The notes under the pieces: model-generated
Database searches by the model: none
Told to the model about the DNA's origin: nothing
Seen by the model: only the letters and a program-made list of their open reading frames with translations
Part shown: piece by piece, positions 16,689 to 25,096 of the stretch
How the letters are laid out: every line of letters begins with the position of its first letter
Numbering within the stretch: position 1 is the first letter of the stretch
Source of the DNA: an uncultured Prochlorococcus sp.
GTDB lineage: Bacteria > Cyanobacteriota > Cyanobacteriia > PCC-6307 > Cyanobiaceae
NCBI GenBank assembly: GCA_902518475.1
Contig: CABYGI010000010.1
Span: forward strand, 1-39,322
DNA: 39,322 bases
Direction: 5' to 3'
Made by a program: the position numbers and the translations under genes

Positions 16689-17978
16689 ATGCATTCAGAA
16701 AATTTATTTTCTAATTATTCTCAAATAGAAAATAATGCACCTTTGGCAGATAAATTAAGACCAAAGAATTTGGAAGATTTTTTTGGTCAACAACCAATCC
16801 TGAATGAGAATTCGCTTTTGAGAAGTGCAATATTAAACGATAAGATTAGTAATTTTATTTTTTCTGGCCCTCCTGGTGTTGGAAAAACTACTCTAATTGA
16901 AATTATTTCCTTTAATACGCGTTCAAAATTAATTAAGTTAAATGCAGTATTATCAAGTCTTAAAGAATTAAGAAATGAAATCGCTAATGCAAAAGATCGA
17001 TTAATAAATTCAAAAAGAAAAACAATTTTATTTATCGATGAGGTACATAGATTTACTGCAGTTCAGCAAGATGCTTTATTACCTTCAATAGAAAATGGAA
17101 CTATTACTTTTATTGGTGCTACAACTGAAAACCCTTTCTTTGCTGTTAATAAAGCTCTTGTGAGCAGGTCTCGCATTTTTACATTACTTCCTTTGGCAGA
17201 AAATGATTTGCAGAAAATAATACAAAAAGTCATCACTCACTACTCTAAAAAAAAAGATTCAAAAAAGGTTCATTTAAATCAAGATGCTATAAGACATTTA
17301 ATTAAATTTTCTGGCGGAGATGCAAGAACATTAATTAATGCGCTAGAGATGGCCATAGAAACAACTGCTGAAAATAATGCTAAAGAAATCAACATTAATC
17401 TCTCAATAGCTGAGGATGCAATTCAAAAGAAAAATATTGTTTATGATAAAAATGGTCAAAATCATTACGATGTAATAAGCGCTTTTATCAAGTCCATAAG
17501 AGGTTCTGATCCAGATGCGACTTTATTCTGGCTTGCGAATATGATGGAGGCTGGTGAAGATCCTAATTTTATTTTTAGAAGACTGCTTATATCTGCCAGT
17601 GAAGATATTGGAATAGCGGATCCTAATGCCATAGTAGTTGTACAATCCTGTTGTGATGCTTTTGATAGAGTTGGTTTTCCAGAAGGATTATATTTTTTAA
17701 CCCAGGCTTCCTTATATTTAGCCATATCTCCAAAAAGTAATAGTACGAAAAGTATTTTTAAAGCAATTGAAGCAATCAAATCTAATAATGGGTTAGATGT
17801 TCCACTTCATTTAAAAAATAATTCTAATAGTTATGTCAATCCTCATAATTATCCAGGTAATTGGGTGGCACAAAAATATCTTCCCAAATCTTTAACAGAT
17901 TTAAAAATATGGGAACCAAATAAAAATGGATGGGAAAAAACTCAATATGAAGAACTCCTTAGAAGAAAAGAAAACTAA
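16689..17978 (+). CDS. rarA: RarA/MgsA-type AAA+ ATPase (replication-associated recombination protein A)
   Basis: RarA (MgsA, WRNIP1 family) is a clamp-loader-like AAA+ ATPase acting at stalled replication forks. In the 429-residue product: LADKLRPKNLEDFFGQ at the N-terminus, Walker A GPPGVGKTT (Lys66), Walker B ILFIDEVHRF, sensor 1 FIGATTENP, arginine-finger region LVSRSRIFTLLPL and sensor 2 FSGGDARTLINALE. The C-terminal tetramerisation domain is present (IRGSDPDATLFWLANMMEAG, RRLLISASEDIGIADP). Length is normal. The 3' end overlaps the phosphopantetheinyl transferase gene by 4 bp on the opposite strand. Confidence 0.94.
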   Translation: MHSENLFSNYSQIENNAPLADKLRPKNLEDFFGQQPILNENSLLRSAILNDKISNFIFSGPPGVGKTTLIEIISFNTRSKLIKLNAVLSSLKELRNEIANAKDRLINSKRKTILFIDEVHRFTAVQQDALLPSIENGTITFIGATTENPFFAVNKALVSRSRIFTLLPLAENDLQKIIQKVITHYSKKKDSKKVHLNQDAIRHLIKFSGGDARTLINALEMAIETTAENNAKEININLSIAEDAIQKKNIVYDKNGQNHYDVISAFIKSIRGSDPDATLFWLANMMEAGEDPNFIFRRLLISASEDIGIADPNAIVVVQSCCDAFDRVGFPEGLYFLTQASLYLAISPKSNSTKSIFKAIEAIKSNNGLDVPLHLKNNSNSYVNPHNYPGNWVAQKYLPKSLTDLKIWEPNKNGWEKTQYEELLRRKEN

Positions 17979-18631
17979 AAATTTTTCGAACAACAAATAA
18001 TCTCAGGATTAAAAGAAGTTTTTTCTTCGTAGGCTAAAGCGATAGTCCAATCATGGAAGTTTATCTGTGAATAATTTAAATGTATATTTTTCTTCTTATG
18101 AATTAACTGTTTTGGCTTTTCAAAAAATTGCCAATGGTTAATGTCTTGAGCTAATTTCCCATGATCCCATTTTATAGCCGCTTCAACAGCACACCATTGA
18201 TTTAATATCATATTTTTTGTCAAATAATTATTATGGATTGATTTATTGGTATGAAAAAAATATTTTTCTGCAAATTTTAAATAGTTAAAATCTCTATCTG
18301 TTCTCTCAATATCTATCCCTATTTTGTCTTTGTGCCAGACTATAGTAATGGCATCTTTACAATGACTTAAACTGATATTTCCCATGCCAGAGGGTAAGCT
18401 TGGAGGTTCTCCAGGATGAGCATTAATTGGAATTTCAAAGGGATCTAAATTAAAAAGTGTTGAAAGTGATTGTCGCAAATAAGTTCTTGTTTCTAAGAAA
18501 ATCTTTGATCTTGAATTTGTTAGGTTTTTTGCAGTTTTAATTTCTTCTAAAGTTACGACATCTTGCACACCTTTAATCTCATAAAACCAAATTTTTGGTA
18601 TTTTATATTTATACTCATTTAATAATTTCAA
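17975..18631 (-). CDS. 4'-phosphopantetheinyl transferase (Sfp/HetI-type)
   Basis: Transfers phosphopantetheine from CoA to acyl- or peptidyl-carrier proteins. The 218-residue product shows HPGEPPSLPSGMGNISLSH, then DKIGIDIERTDR (the G-x-D-x-E metal-binding motif) and WCAVEAAIKW, which corresponds to the W-x-x-K-E-A-x-x-K motif with the usual Lys before Glu replaced by Val. It is probably the enzyme that activates the fatty-acid ACP in this reduced genome. The start is TTG at 18631; the next candidate, GTG at codon 22, would remove the segment KIWFYEI, which resembles the family's first strand. With the TTG start, the gene begins on the very base where the divergent prxQ begins. Confidence 0.85.
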   Translation of the reverse strand: MKLLNEYKYKIPKIWFYEIKGVQDVVTLEEIKTAKNLTNSRSKIFLETRTYLRQSLSTLFNLDPFEIPINAHPGEPPSLPSGMGNISLSHCKDAITIVWHKDKIGIDIERTDRDFNYLKFAEKYFFHTNKSIHNNYLTKNMILNQWCAVEAAIKWDHGKLAQDINHWQFFEKPKQLIHKKKNIHLNYSQINFHDWTIALAYEEKTSFNPEIICCSKNF

Positions 18632-19098
18632 TGGCTCTTAAGGTTGGCGATAAAGCACCAGAATTTAAATTAAAAGATTCTTTTGAGAAAGAAGTTTCTC
18701 TTAGTGATTTTAAAGGTAAAAGAATAATACTATATTTTTATCCAAAAGATAATACTCCTGGATGTACTAAAGAAGCATGTAATTTTAAAGAGAATTGGGA
18801 TTTACTCCAAAAAAATAATATTGTTGTGCTTGGTATTAGTAAAGATAATGCATCCTCTCATCAGAAGTTTATAGAAAAATTTAATTTACCTTTTATTCTT
18901 TTAACTGATCCTGAACCTTTCAAAGTTTCTTCTGATTACGACAGCTATGGACTGAAAAAATTCATGGGAAAAGAATATATGGGAATGATGAGAAATACTT
19001 TTTTAATTGATACAGGAGGTAACATCGAAAAAATTTATTTAAAGGTAAAAGCAGCAATAATGGCTGATCATATAATTGCAGACCTTGGGTTAAGCTGA
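18631..19098 (+). CDS. prxQ: Peroxiredoxin PrxQ/BCP
   Basis: A thioredoxin-dependent peroxidase reducing H2O2 and alkyl hydroperoxides. The 155-residue product starts MALKVGDKAPEFKLKD and has the peroxidatic Cys45 and resolving Cys50 in NTPGCTKEAC, the four-residue spacing typical of PrxQ, preceded by LYFYPKDN. The ATG at 18631 is preferred over an in-frame TTG at 18595 because MALKVGDKAPEF matches the family N-terminus. It is divergent from, and shares its first base with, the phosphopantetheinyl transferase gene. Its 3' end overlaps coaX by 9 bp. Confidence 0.95.
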   Translation: MALKVGDKAPEFKLKDSFEKEVSLSDFKGKRIILYFYPKDNTPGCTKEACNFKENWDLLQKNNIVVLGISKDNASSHQKFIEKFNLPFILLTDPEPFKVSSDYDSYGLKKFMGKEYMGMMRNTFLIDTGGNIEKIYLKVKAAIMADHIIADLGLS

Positions 19099-19785
19099 TT
19101 TTTTTATGGACAGGTGGTGAATAATCATCCCCTCCATAACTAAATTAGGAGCATTTATAATATTTTCTTTTTGAGTCATTAGAGATTTTATGAGTAATTG
19201 GGAATCTCCTCCACAGATTACTAAAATATCCTTTTTAGGATTAAATAAACGATTAATCACGCCAGTAAGAGAGTTGATTACTCCTTTTAAAATTGCTTCT
19301 TCTGTATTAATTGAAAAATCTTTGATCGGAATATTAAATTTTTTGGGAACTCTAAGATTTTTTGTATTTTGTTCCATTGATTTTAATTGTGTTAGAAAAC
19401 CTGGAAGAAGTTGACCTCCAATAATAGATCCATTTGAATTCAATTTTGTTATTGATAATATTGTTCCAAAATCTGCAATTAGCAAATCTTTTTTTAAAGG
19501 GTTTTCAATAATTTTTAAAGCGGCAATACAGGCAAGAGCTCTATCAACTCCAAAATAATCAGGAAGATTTGATAATTGGATATCTTTAGTTTTTATTTCA
19601 TTTTCTTTTTTCAGCAAAAAATTTGGTAGTTTTCCTACAGAAGCCCAAATTAATTGATCAAGGTCTATATTTTCGGGAACTTTTTGATCTTTTTTGGTAT
19701 GGAAGAATTTAGATTGATTTTTAGAAAATTTTGCCCAATGAAGCCTACTATTGCCTACTAATAAAAAATTTATATCTGAGACCAT
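19090..19785 (-). CDS. coaX: Type III pantothenate kinase
   Basis: Phosphorylates pantothenate, the first committed step of CoA synthesis. The 231-residue product has the ASKHA-fold motifs FGVDRALACIAAL, LIADFGTILSITKL and GGQLLPGF, and a late glycine-rich segment VICGGDSQLLI. In the first phosphate motif, where most CoaX proteins read D-x-G-N-T/S, this one reads LLVGNSRLHWAKF: the Asp two residues before Gly is replaced by Leu. I recall cyanobacterial enzymes sharing this IGNSRLHW-like form, but this is from memory. It lies 15 bp downstream of cysH on the same strand and converges on prxQ with a 9-bp overlap. Confidence 0.88.
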   Translation of the reverse strand: MVSDINFLLVGNSRLHWAKFSKNQSKFFHTKKDQKVPENIDLDQLIWASVGKLPNFLLKKENEIKTKDIQLSNLPDYFGVDRALACIAALKIIENPLKKDLLIADFGTILSITKLNSNGSIIGGQLLPGFLTQLKSMEQNTKNLRVPKKFNIPIKDFSINTEEAILKGVINSLTGVINRLFNPKKDILVICGGDSQLLIKSLMTQKENIINAPNLVMEGMIIHHLSIKKSA

Positions 19786-19800
19786 TGTTCTATGATCAAT

Positions 19801-20523
19801 TTAATTATTAGTGTGTATTCCACATTCTTGTTTAATCCCTCCAAATCTTGTATCTCTGCCCTTTGTTCCAATAGCATCGGGACTGCTTGAATGCCAATCT
19901 CCTACCGAAGAATAACCTTTGATAAAAAGTGGATGGGCTGGTAGATTATTCTCTTCCATATAATAAAAAATATCTTTATTTGTCCAATTTAATAAAGGTC
20001 TTAAAGAGAGTCTTTGACGAATTACGTCTATGAATTTCATTTTGTTTCTATTTTCTGTTTGACTTGATCTAACACCGCTTGCCCAGCAGAAGATATCATA
20101 TTTTTTTAGACCATTTTCTAAAGGTTTTATCTTTCTCAATTCGTGATACTTATCTAAATCACTCTCTTTGTTTGTTTCCCAAAGTTTTCCGTATTTGGCC
20201 TCCATTCTTGCTGGAGATAATTCACTTTGCAGAACTTCAACTTCTAGGGATAAATTATCAATAAGCTTTTCAGCGTAATGGTATGTTTCTGGAGGAAGGT
20301 AACCTGTATCTATCCAAAATATTTTGATTTTTTTTTGTAGAGATAATTTACTGACCATATCTAAAAGGACTGACGACTGAATACCAAAACTTGTTGTAAT
20401 AGCAAATTGATTATCAAACTTTTCATAACCCCATGTAAGCATTCCTTGAGGCTTCATATCTAAAATCTCTTGATTATATTTCCTCAAGTTTGTTTGAATA
20501 TCTTTGTGGATTTTTTCAATCAT
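19801..20523 (-). CDS. cysH: Phosphoadenylylsulfate (PAPS) reductase
   Basis: Reduces PAPS to sulfite with thioredoxin in assimilatory sulfate reduction. The 240-residue product shows TSFGIQSSVLLDMVSK (the PP-loop region), FWIDTGYLPPETY, GVRSSQTENR and the C-terminal catalytic KQECGIH (Cys234). The region that in APS reductases carries Cys-Cys for a 4Fe-4S cluster reads YHELRKIKPL here, and there is no C-terminal C-x-x-C, so it is the cluster-free PAPS-specific type. It is 15 bp upstream of coaX and divergent from the NDH-2 gene across 95 bp. Confidence 0.95.
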   Translation of the reverse strand: MIEKIHKDIQTNLRKYNQEILDMKPQGMLTWGYEKFDNQFAITTSFGIQSSVLLDMVSKLSLQKKIKIFWIDTGYLPPETYHYAEKLIDNLSLEVEVLQSELSPARMEAKYGKLWETNKESDLDKYHELRKIKPLENGLKKYDIFCWASGVRSSQTENRNKMKFIDVIRQRLSLRPLLNWTNKDIFYYMEENNLPAHPLFIKGYSSVGDWHSSSPDAIGTKGRDTRFGGIKQECGIHTNN

Positions 20524-20618
20524 TCTTCAGTTTGATTATGAGTTTAATTTTATTTCGCTCAATTTAAAAATTAATCGTATAGTTTAATAATACATTTACG
20601 CATAACAATATTTCTCTA

Positions 20619-21812
20619 ATGAAATCAATACAAAAACCAATAGTAATAGTTGGCGCAGGTTTTGCAGGTATGACATTTGCCTTGAATTTAAAGAATCTTA
20701 ATCCTTCTTTACCGATTCTTGTGGTTGATTCTGAAACTAACTTTATATTTAAACCTTTAATGTACGAAATTTTAAGTAAAGAAATAAGAAGTTGGGAAGC
20801 CACCCCAAAATTTGCAAATATTTTTTCTGATGCGGGTATAACTTTTTTAAGAAATTGTTTAACCAAGATTTTCTTCAAAGAAAATATTCTTGAATTCAGT
20901 GATGAATTAAAATTAAGTTATCAGTATCTCGTCATCTGTACAGGATCTATTCCAAATAGTTTTTTTATAAAAGGTACAGATGAAAATTGTTATTTTTTTA
21001 ATGATGAACACGATTTAAAAAAATTAAATTCTTTTTTAAAAAAATCAAAAGATACTGCGTCGCATAAAAAGTTATTCATAGTTGGAGGTGGTCCCTCTGG
21101 CATCGAGTTGGCATGCAAAATTAAAGATATATTTAAAGAGCAATTTGAAATTAATGTAATAGAAAAATCAAATGAAATCCTCAATAAAAACAAAATTTTC
21201 AATAGAGAACAAGCAGAAAAGGCATTAGAAAAAAGAAAAATCAACGTTCTTTTGAATTCCACAGTTAAAGAAGTCTCAGAAACTGAGATTAGTATTTCTA
21301 GTGAGGTTGGAATAACTTCCTTGGATAAAGATATTGTTATTTGGACAGCAGGTGTTAAACCTAATTTGTCTTACTTAGAAACTAATCAAATAACAAAAAA
21401 ATTTGGACGAATTTTAGTTAATAATAATTTGCAAATAGAAAATCATAAAAACTGTTTTGCTATTGGTGATATTTCAGTTATTGACGGAATGGAGGATTTA
21501 CCCATAACTGCTCAGGTCGCTATGCAGGAAGGAAATCATCTTGCTAAAAATTTAGAACTTATAATTCAAGGAAAAGATCCTTTACCCTTTGAATTTAAAG
21601 ATAATGGTGAAATGATTAGCTTAGGAATAGGCGAAGCTTCAATTTCTGGGCTTGGGGTTACTTTATCTGGGAAATTGGCTTTCGAGACAAGAAGACTTAT
21701 ATATGCTTCCAAGTTGCCTGATATTACAGAAAGCTTAAAATCTGCATCTTCATGGATATTCCAAAAAAAATCTATTTTTAAAAAGTTACTTAAAAAAGAT
21801 TATTCGAATTAA
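20619..21812 (+). CDS. Type II NAD(P)H dehydrogenase (NDH-2)
   Basis: A single-subunit, non-proton-pumping flavoenzyme passing electrons from NAD(P)H to quinone at the membrane. The 397-residue product has the FAD dinucleotide motif IVGAGFAGM (residues 10-18), the NAD(P)H motif IVGGGPSGIELA (about 154-165) and the second FAD motif CFAIGDIS, then PITAQVAMQEGNHLAKNL. The basic, partly amphipathic C-terminus (IFQKKSIFKKLLKKDY) probably attaches it to the membrane. It is the first gene of a plus-strand block with the SLC13 transporter (49 bp downstream), ktrB and ktrA. Confidence 0.93.
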   Translation: MKSIQKPIVIVGAGFAGMTFALNLKNLNPSLPILVVDSETNFIFKPLMYEILSKEIRSWEATPKFANIFSDAGITFLRNCLTKIFFKENILEFSDELKLSYQYLVICTGSIPNSFFIKGTDENCYFFNDEHDLKKLNSFLKKSKDTASHKKLFIVGGGPSGIELACKIKDIFKEQFEINVIEKSNEILNKNKIFNREQAEKALEKRKINVLLNSTVKEVSETEISISSEVGITSLDKDIVIWTAGVKPNLSYLETNQITKKFGRILVNNNLQIENHKNCFAIGDISVIDGMEDLPITAQVAMQEGNHLAKNLELIIQGKDPLPFEFKDNGEMISLGIGEASISGLGVTLSGKLAFETRRLIYASKLPDITESLKSASSWIFQKKSIFKKLLKKDYSN

Positions 21813-21861
21813 ACTTTTTTGAAATATTGTTTTTGGGTATATTGAGTTAAATAAGTTTTGT

Positions 21862-23670
21862 ATGAATTTAATTGCAGTAGTTAGTAATAATTTTGATGCG
21901 TTTATAACGGTATTTGTTTTAATAATGTCAATAGTTTTGTTTATTAGAAATACTATTGCACCAGAATTGACTGGTTTGTTATGTGTCGGAATATTTATAT
22001 CTACTGGGGTTCTTTCTCCTGAAAAAGCTTTAGCTGGATTTGGTAGCCCTTCTTTAATTACCCTTATGGGTTTATTTGCAGTTTCCTCAGCATTATTTAA
22101 AAGTGGTGCCTTAGACAGAGTAAGAGAATTGATTTCTTCTGAAAGTATTCGAACTCCAAGGAAATTAATTTCTTTAATAGCTTTTTTGATTGCTCCAATA
22201 TCTGGAATTGTACCTAATACTCCAGTAGTAGCATCTTTGTTACCTTTAATTGAAAGTTGGTGCGAGCGAAGAAATATATCACCATCAAAAGTTTTATTAC
22301 CTCTTTCTTTTGCTACTTTACTCGGTGGAACTCTAACATTATTAGGTAGCTCAGTAAATCTTCTTGTAAGCGATATTAGTCAACAATTAGGTTATGGAGG
22401 TTTGGAATTATTTAGTTTGACATCAATAGGAATTCCTGTGTGGCTTATAGGTACAACCTATATGATTCTAGTTTCTGACATGCTTTTGCCCGATAGAGGG
22501 AGAGATAAGGAGTTTATTAAAAATGGTGATATGAATATATATTTTACTGAAGTTACTATTCCCGCTACTTCAGAATTAGTTGGACAATCTGTCAGAAATA
22601 GTAGATTGCAAAGACGATTTGACGTTGATGTTCTGGAATTGCAACGAAATGGAAAAGTTATTCTTCCTCCTTTGGCTGATAGAAAAATTGAACCGGATGA
22701 TAGATTGATAATCCGCGTTACAAGGGCAGACTTATTTAGGCTGCAGCAGGAACATACTATTCTGTTAGGAGAAAACAAAACATCTTTCGATGGGGCTAAT
22801 GTTTTCTCAGATGAAGAAGGTACTAAGACCTTTGAAGCCTTGTTACCAGCTGGTTCAACTTTAGCCGGTGCAAGCTTGAGAGAATTAAGATTTAGGCAGC
22901 GTCATAATGCAACAGTTTTAGCATTAAGAAGAGGTCAACAAACTGTTCAGGAGAGATTAGGCCAAGCTGTTTTAAGGGCTGGAGATGTTTTATTATTGCA
23001 AGCACCACTAGATTCAATAAGAGGTTTGCAAGCTAGTAATGATTTGCTTGTTTTAGATCAATTCGAAGATGCCTTACCTTTTTTGATAAAAAAACCTATA
23101 TCGATTGCAATTGCAATAGGAATGGTGGTTTTGCCTTCGGTTTCTAATATTCCATTGGTAGGTTCAGTTCTTTTGGCAGTGATTGCAATGGTTGCATGTG
23201 GATGTTTAAGACCTGCAGAGATACAAAAATCAATTAGGTTAGACGTCATTTTATTGCTGGGATCTTTATCGTGTTTTAGTGTAGCTATGCAGATAACAGG
23301 ATTAGCAGATGTAATTGCAGTTAACCTAAACTTTGTCCTTAACGGAATGCCTCTTTATTTTGCACTAGTCGTAATTTTTATAGCTACAGTTATTCTTACG
23401 CAATTTATTAGTAATGCTGCTTCGGTTGCTTTGATTTTGCCTGTTGCTATTGAATTCTCAAATGTTTTAGCAATTTCACCAAGCGCTTTAATAATGCTTG
23501 TTTTATTCGGTGCAAGTCAATCTTTCTTGACTCCAATGGGTTATCAAACAAATTTAATGGTTTATGGTCCTGGAAGATATAGATTTTTTGATATCGCAAA
23601 ATACGGAGCTGGATTAACACTTATAATGTCATTTACTGTGCCAGCATTGATAATTTTAAATTACGGGTAA
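21862..23670 (+). CDS. DASS/SLC13-family Na+/anion symporter with two internal TrkA-C domains
   Basis: A 602-residue membrane protein. Residues ~1-205 and ~400-602 are hydrophobic and carry the SLC13/arsenite-permease-like segments FGSPSLITLMGLFAVSSAL, PISGIVPNTPVVASLLPL and, late, FISNAASVALILPVA. Between them lie two TrkA-C/RCK-C modules (about 220-300 and 315-395), each with the pattern of an 'L-V/A-G-x-S/L-R' start and a conserved 'D-x-L/V' end. Similar cyanobacterial proteins resemble SAC1/Slr-type sulfate transporters. Substrate is probably sulfate or a dicarboxylate, driven by Na+. It is followed 4 bp later by ktrB. cysH lies 1.3 kb away, which makes sulfate plausible but not shown. 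Confidence 0.88.
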   Translation: MNLIAVVSNNFDAFITVFVLIMSIVLFIRNTIAPELTGLLCVGIFISTGVLSPEKALAGFGSPSLITLMGLFAVSSALFKSGALDRVRELISSESIRTPRKLISLIAFLIAPISGIVPNTPVVASLLPLIESWCERRNISPSKVLLPLSFATLLGGTLTLLGSSVNLLVSDISQQLGYGGLELFSLTSIGIPVWLIGTTYMILVSDMLLPDRGRDKEFIKNGDMNIYFTEVTIPATSELVGQSVRNSRLQRRFDVDVLELQRNGKVILPPLADRKIEPDDRLIIRVTRADLFRLQQEHTILLGENKTSFDGANVFSDEEGTKTFEALLPAGSTLAGASLRELRFRQRHNATVLALRRGQQTVQERLGQAVLRAGDVLLLQAPLDSIRGLQASNDLLVLDQFEDALPFLIKKPISIAIAIGMVVLPSVSNIPLVGSVLLAVIAMVACGCLRPAEIQKSIRLDVILLLGSLSCFSVAMQITGLADVIAVNLNFVLNGMPLYFALVVIFIATVILTQFISNAASVALILPVAIEFSNVLAISPSALIMLVLFGASQSFLTPMGYQTNLMVYGPGRYRFFDIAKYGAGLTLIMSFTVPALIILNYG

Positions 23671-23674
23671 TATC

Positions 23675-25078
23675 GTGAAATTCCCATTTTCAGTTTATAA
23701 GTTAAAAGATGCTTACAAAAAGCTATCTGTACCTCAATTTACTATTGTTACAGGCTTGTTTATTATTTGCCTTGGAACTTTAATTTTGAGCTCCCCATTA
23801 TGTTCGTCTTCAAAGGTTGGCTTGTGGGAAGCATTTTTTACATCTACTTCTGCAATTACCGTTACTGGCTTAACCATAATAGATATTGGTGTTGATTTAA
23901 ATTTCTTTGGCCAAGTTTTTTTAGCTTTTATGCTTTTATCAGGTGGTCTAGGATTAATGGCCATTACAACTTTTCTACAAGGGTTTGTTGTAAAGGGGAC
24001 AAAGCTAAGAACTAGATTAGATAAAGGAAAGACTTTAGATGAATTTGGAGTTGGAGGAATTGGTCGAACTTTTCAAAGCATTGCTATTACTGCGATTAGT
24101 ATTATATCCTTGGGTGCATTTGTTTTATATTCTTTTGGATTTGTTGACATCCAAAATAATTGGGAAAGACTATGGTCCTCGATTTTTCACAGCATTTCAG
24201 CATATAACAATGCAGGATTTTCGTTAATGTCAAATAGTCTTCAAGACTATAGAACAAATTATTTGGTTAATAGCGTTTTTGTTTTTCTCATTGTTATGGG
24301 TGGATTGGGTTGGCGGGTTATTGATGATATTTGGAGTAATAAAAAAAATCTTTCTTATAAGAAATTAAGTCTTCATTCCAGACTAGTTATTAGGACAAGT
24401 TTGTCTTTAATATTGTTCGGATCATTAGGATTCTTTATCACTGAATCATTGCTGAATAGTCAATTTTTTAATGATTTAAATTTGTTTGAACGGTTAATGT
24501 CATCTATCTTTGAAACAGTTAGTGCAAGAACTGCAGGCTTTACAAATTTTCCGATTTCTTTGAACTCTATCTCAGATACGGGCCTCTTATTATTAATGAC
24601 GCTTATGTTTATTGGAGCAAGTACAGGAGGTACTGGTGGAGGTATAAAAACAACTACGTTTATTGCTTTAATGGCTGCAACTAGATCAACTTTAAGAGGT
24701 CAGAAAGATGTAATTATTAGCAATAGATTAATTTCAGATAAAGTTATTCTTAAGGCAGTTGGAATCACAGTTGGATCTTTGCTTTTTGTTCTTTTAATGG
24801 CAATGTTGCTTAGTACAACTAATACTTTTGTTAAAAAAGAATCATTCACATTCCTAGAAATTCTGTTCACTTGCGTATCTGCATTTGCAACAGTTGGTTT
24901 TGATATTGGATTAACCGCAAAATTAAATCATTTTGGTCAATTTATTCTTATTGTGGGAATGTTTGTGGGCAGACTTGGGATCCTTTTGCTTTTAAGTGCA
25001 CTTTGGCAGGCTCTTTATAAGAGTAGAATAGATAGACAAAAGAGAATTGGCTATCCTAGGGCTGATCTATATGTATAG
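23675..25078 (+). CDS. ktrB: KtrB-type Na+-dependent K+ transporter, membrane subunit
   Basis: The K+-translocating subunit of the Ktr system, in the plasma membrane. The 467-residue product has the four-fold membrane-pore-membrane architecture; the four filter loops are visible as TSAITVTGLT, ISAYNNAGFS, VSARTAGFTNF and VSAFATVGFDIG, each with the conserved glycine. A glycine-rich loop SGGTGGGIKTTTF in the third repeat marks the gate region typical of KtrB/TrkH. It starts at GTG at 23675, 4 bp after the SLC13 gene, and is followed by ktrA 18 bp later. Confidence 0.93.
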   Translation: MKFPFSVYKLKDAYKKLSVPQFTIVTGLFIICLGTLILSSPLCSSSKVGLWEAFFTSTSAITVTGLTIIDIGVDLNFFGQVFLAFMLLSGGLGLMAITTFLQGFVVKGTKLRTRLDKGKTLDEFGVGGIGRTFQSIAITAISIISLGAFVLYSFGFVDIQNNWERLWSSIFHSISAYNNAGFSLMSNSLQDYRTNYLVNSVFVFLIVMGGLGWRVIDDIWSNKKNLSYKKLSLHSRLVIRTSLSLILFGSLGFFITESLLNSQFFNDLNLFERLMSSIFETVSARTAGFTNFPISLNSISDTGLLLLMTLMFIGASTGGTGGGIKTTTFIALMAATRSTLRGQKDVIISNRLISDKVILKAVGITVGSLLFVLLMAMLLSTTNTFVKKESFTFLEILFTCVSAFATVGFDIGLTAKLNHFGQFILIVGMFVGRLGILLLLSALWQALYKSRIDRQKRIGYPRADLYV

Positions 25079-25096
25079 AATTGACTGAGTTTTATT

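Noticed and set aside
17465..17779. 104-codon open frame on the minus strand
   Set aside because: Antisense to the conserved C-terminal domain of the RarA-like gene; a shadow of strong codon constraint.
20564..20878. 104-codon open frame on the minus strand
   Set aside because: It lies over the well-supported N-terminal half of the NDH-2 gene, whose FAD motif is clear; its own translation shows no family motif.
22458..22778. 106-codon minus-strand frame with several cysteines
   Set aside because: Antisense to the first TrkA-C module of the SLC13 transporter; no coherent protein features.
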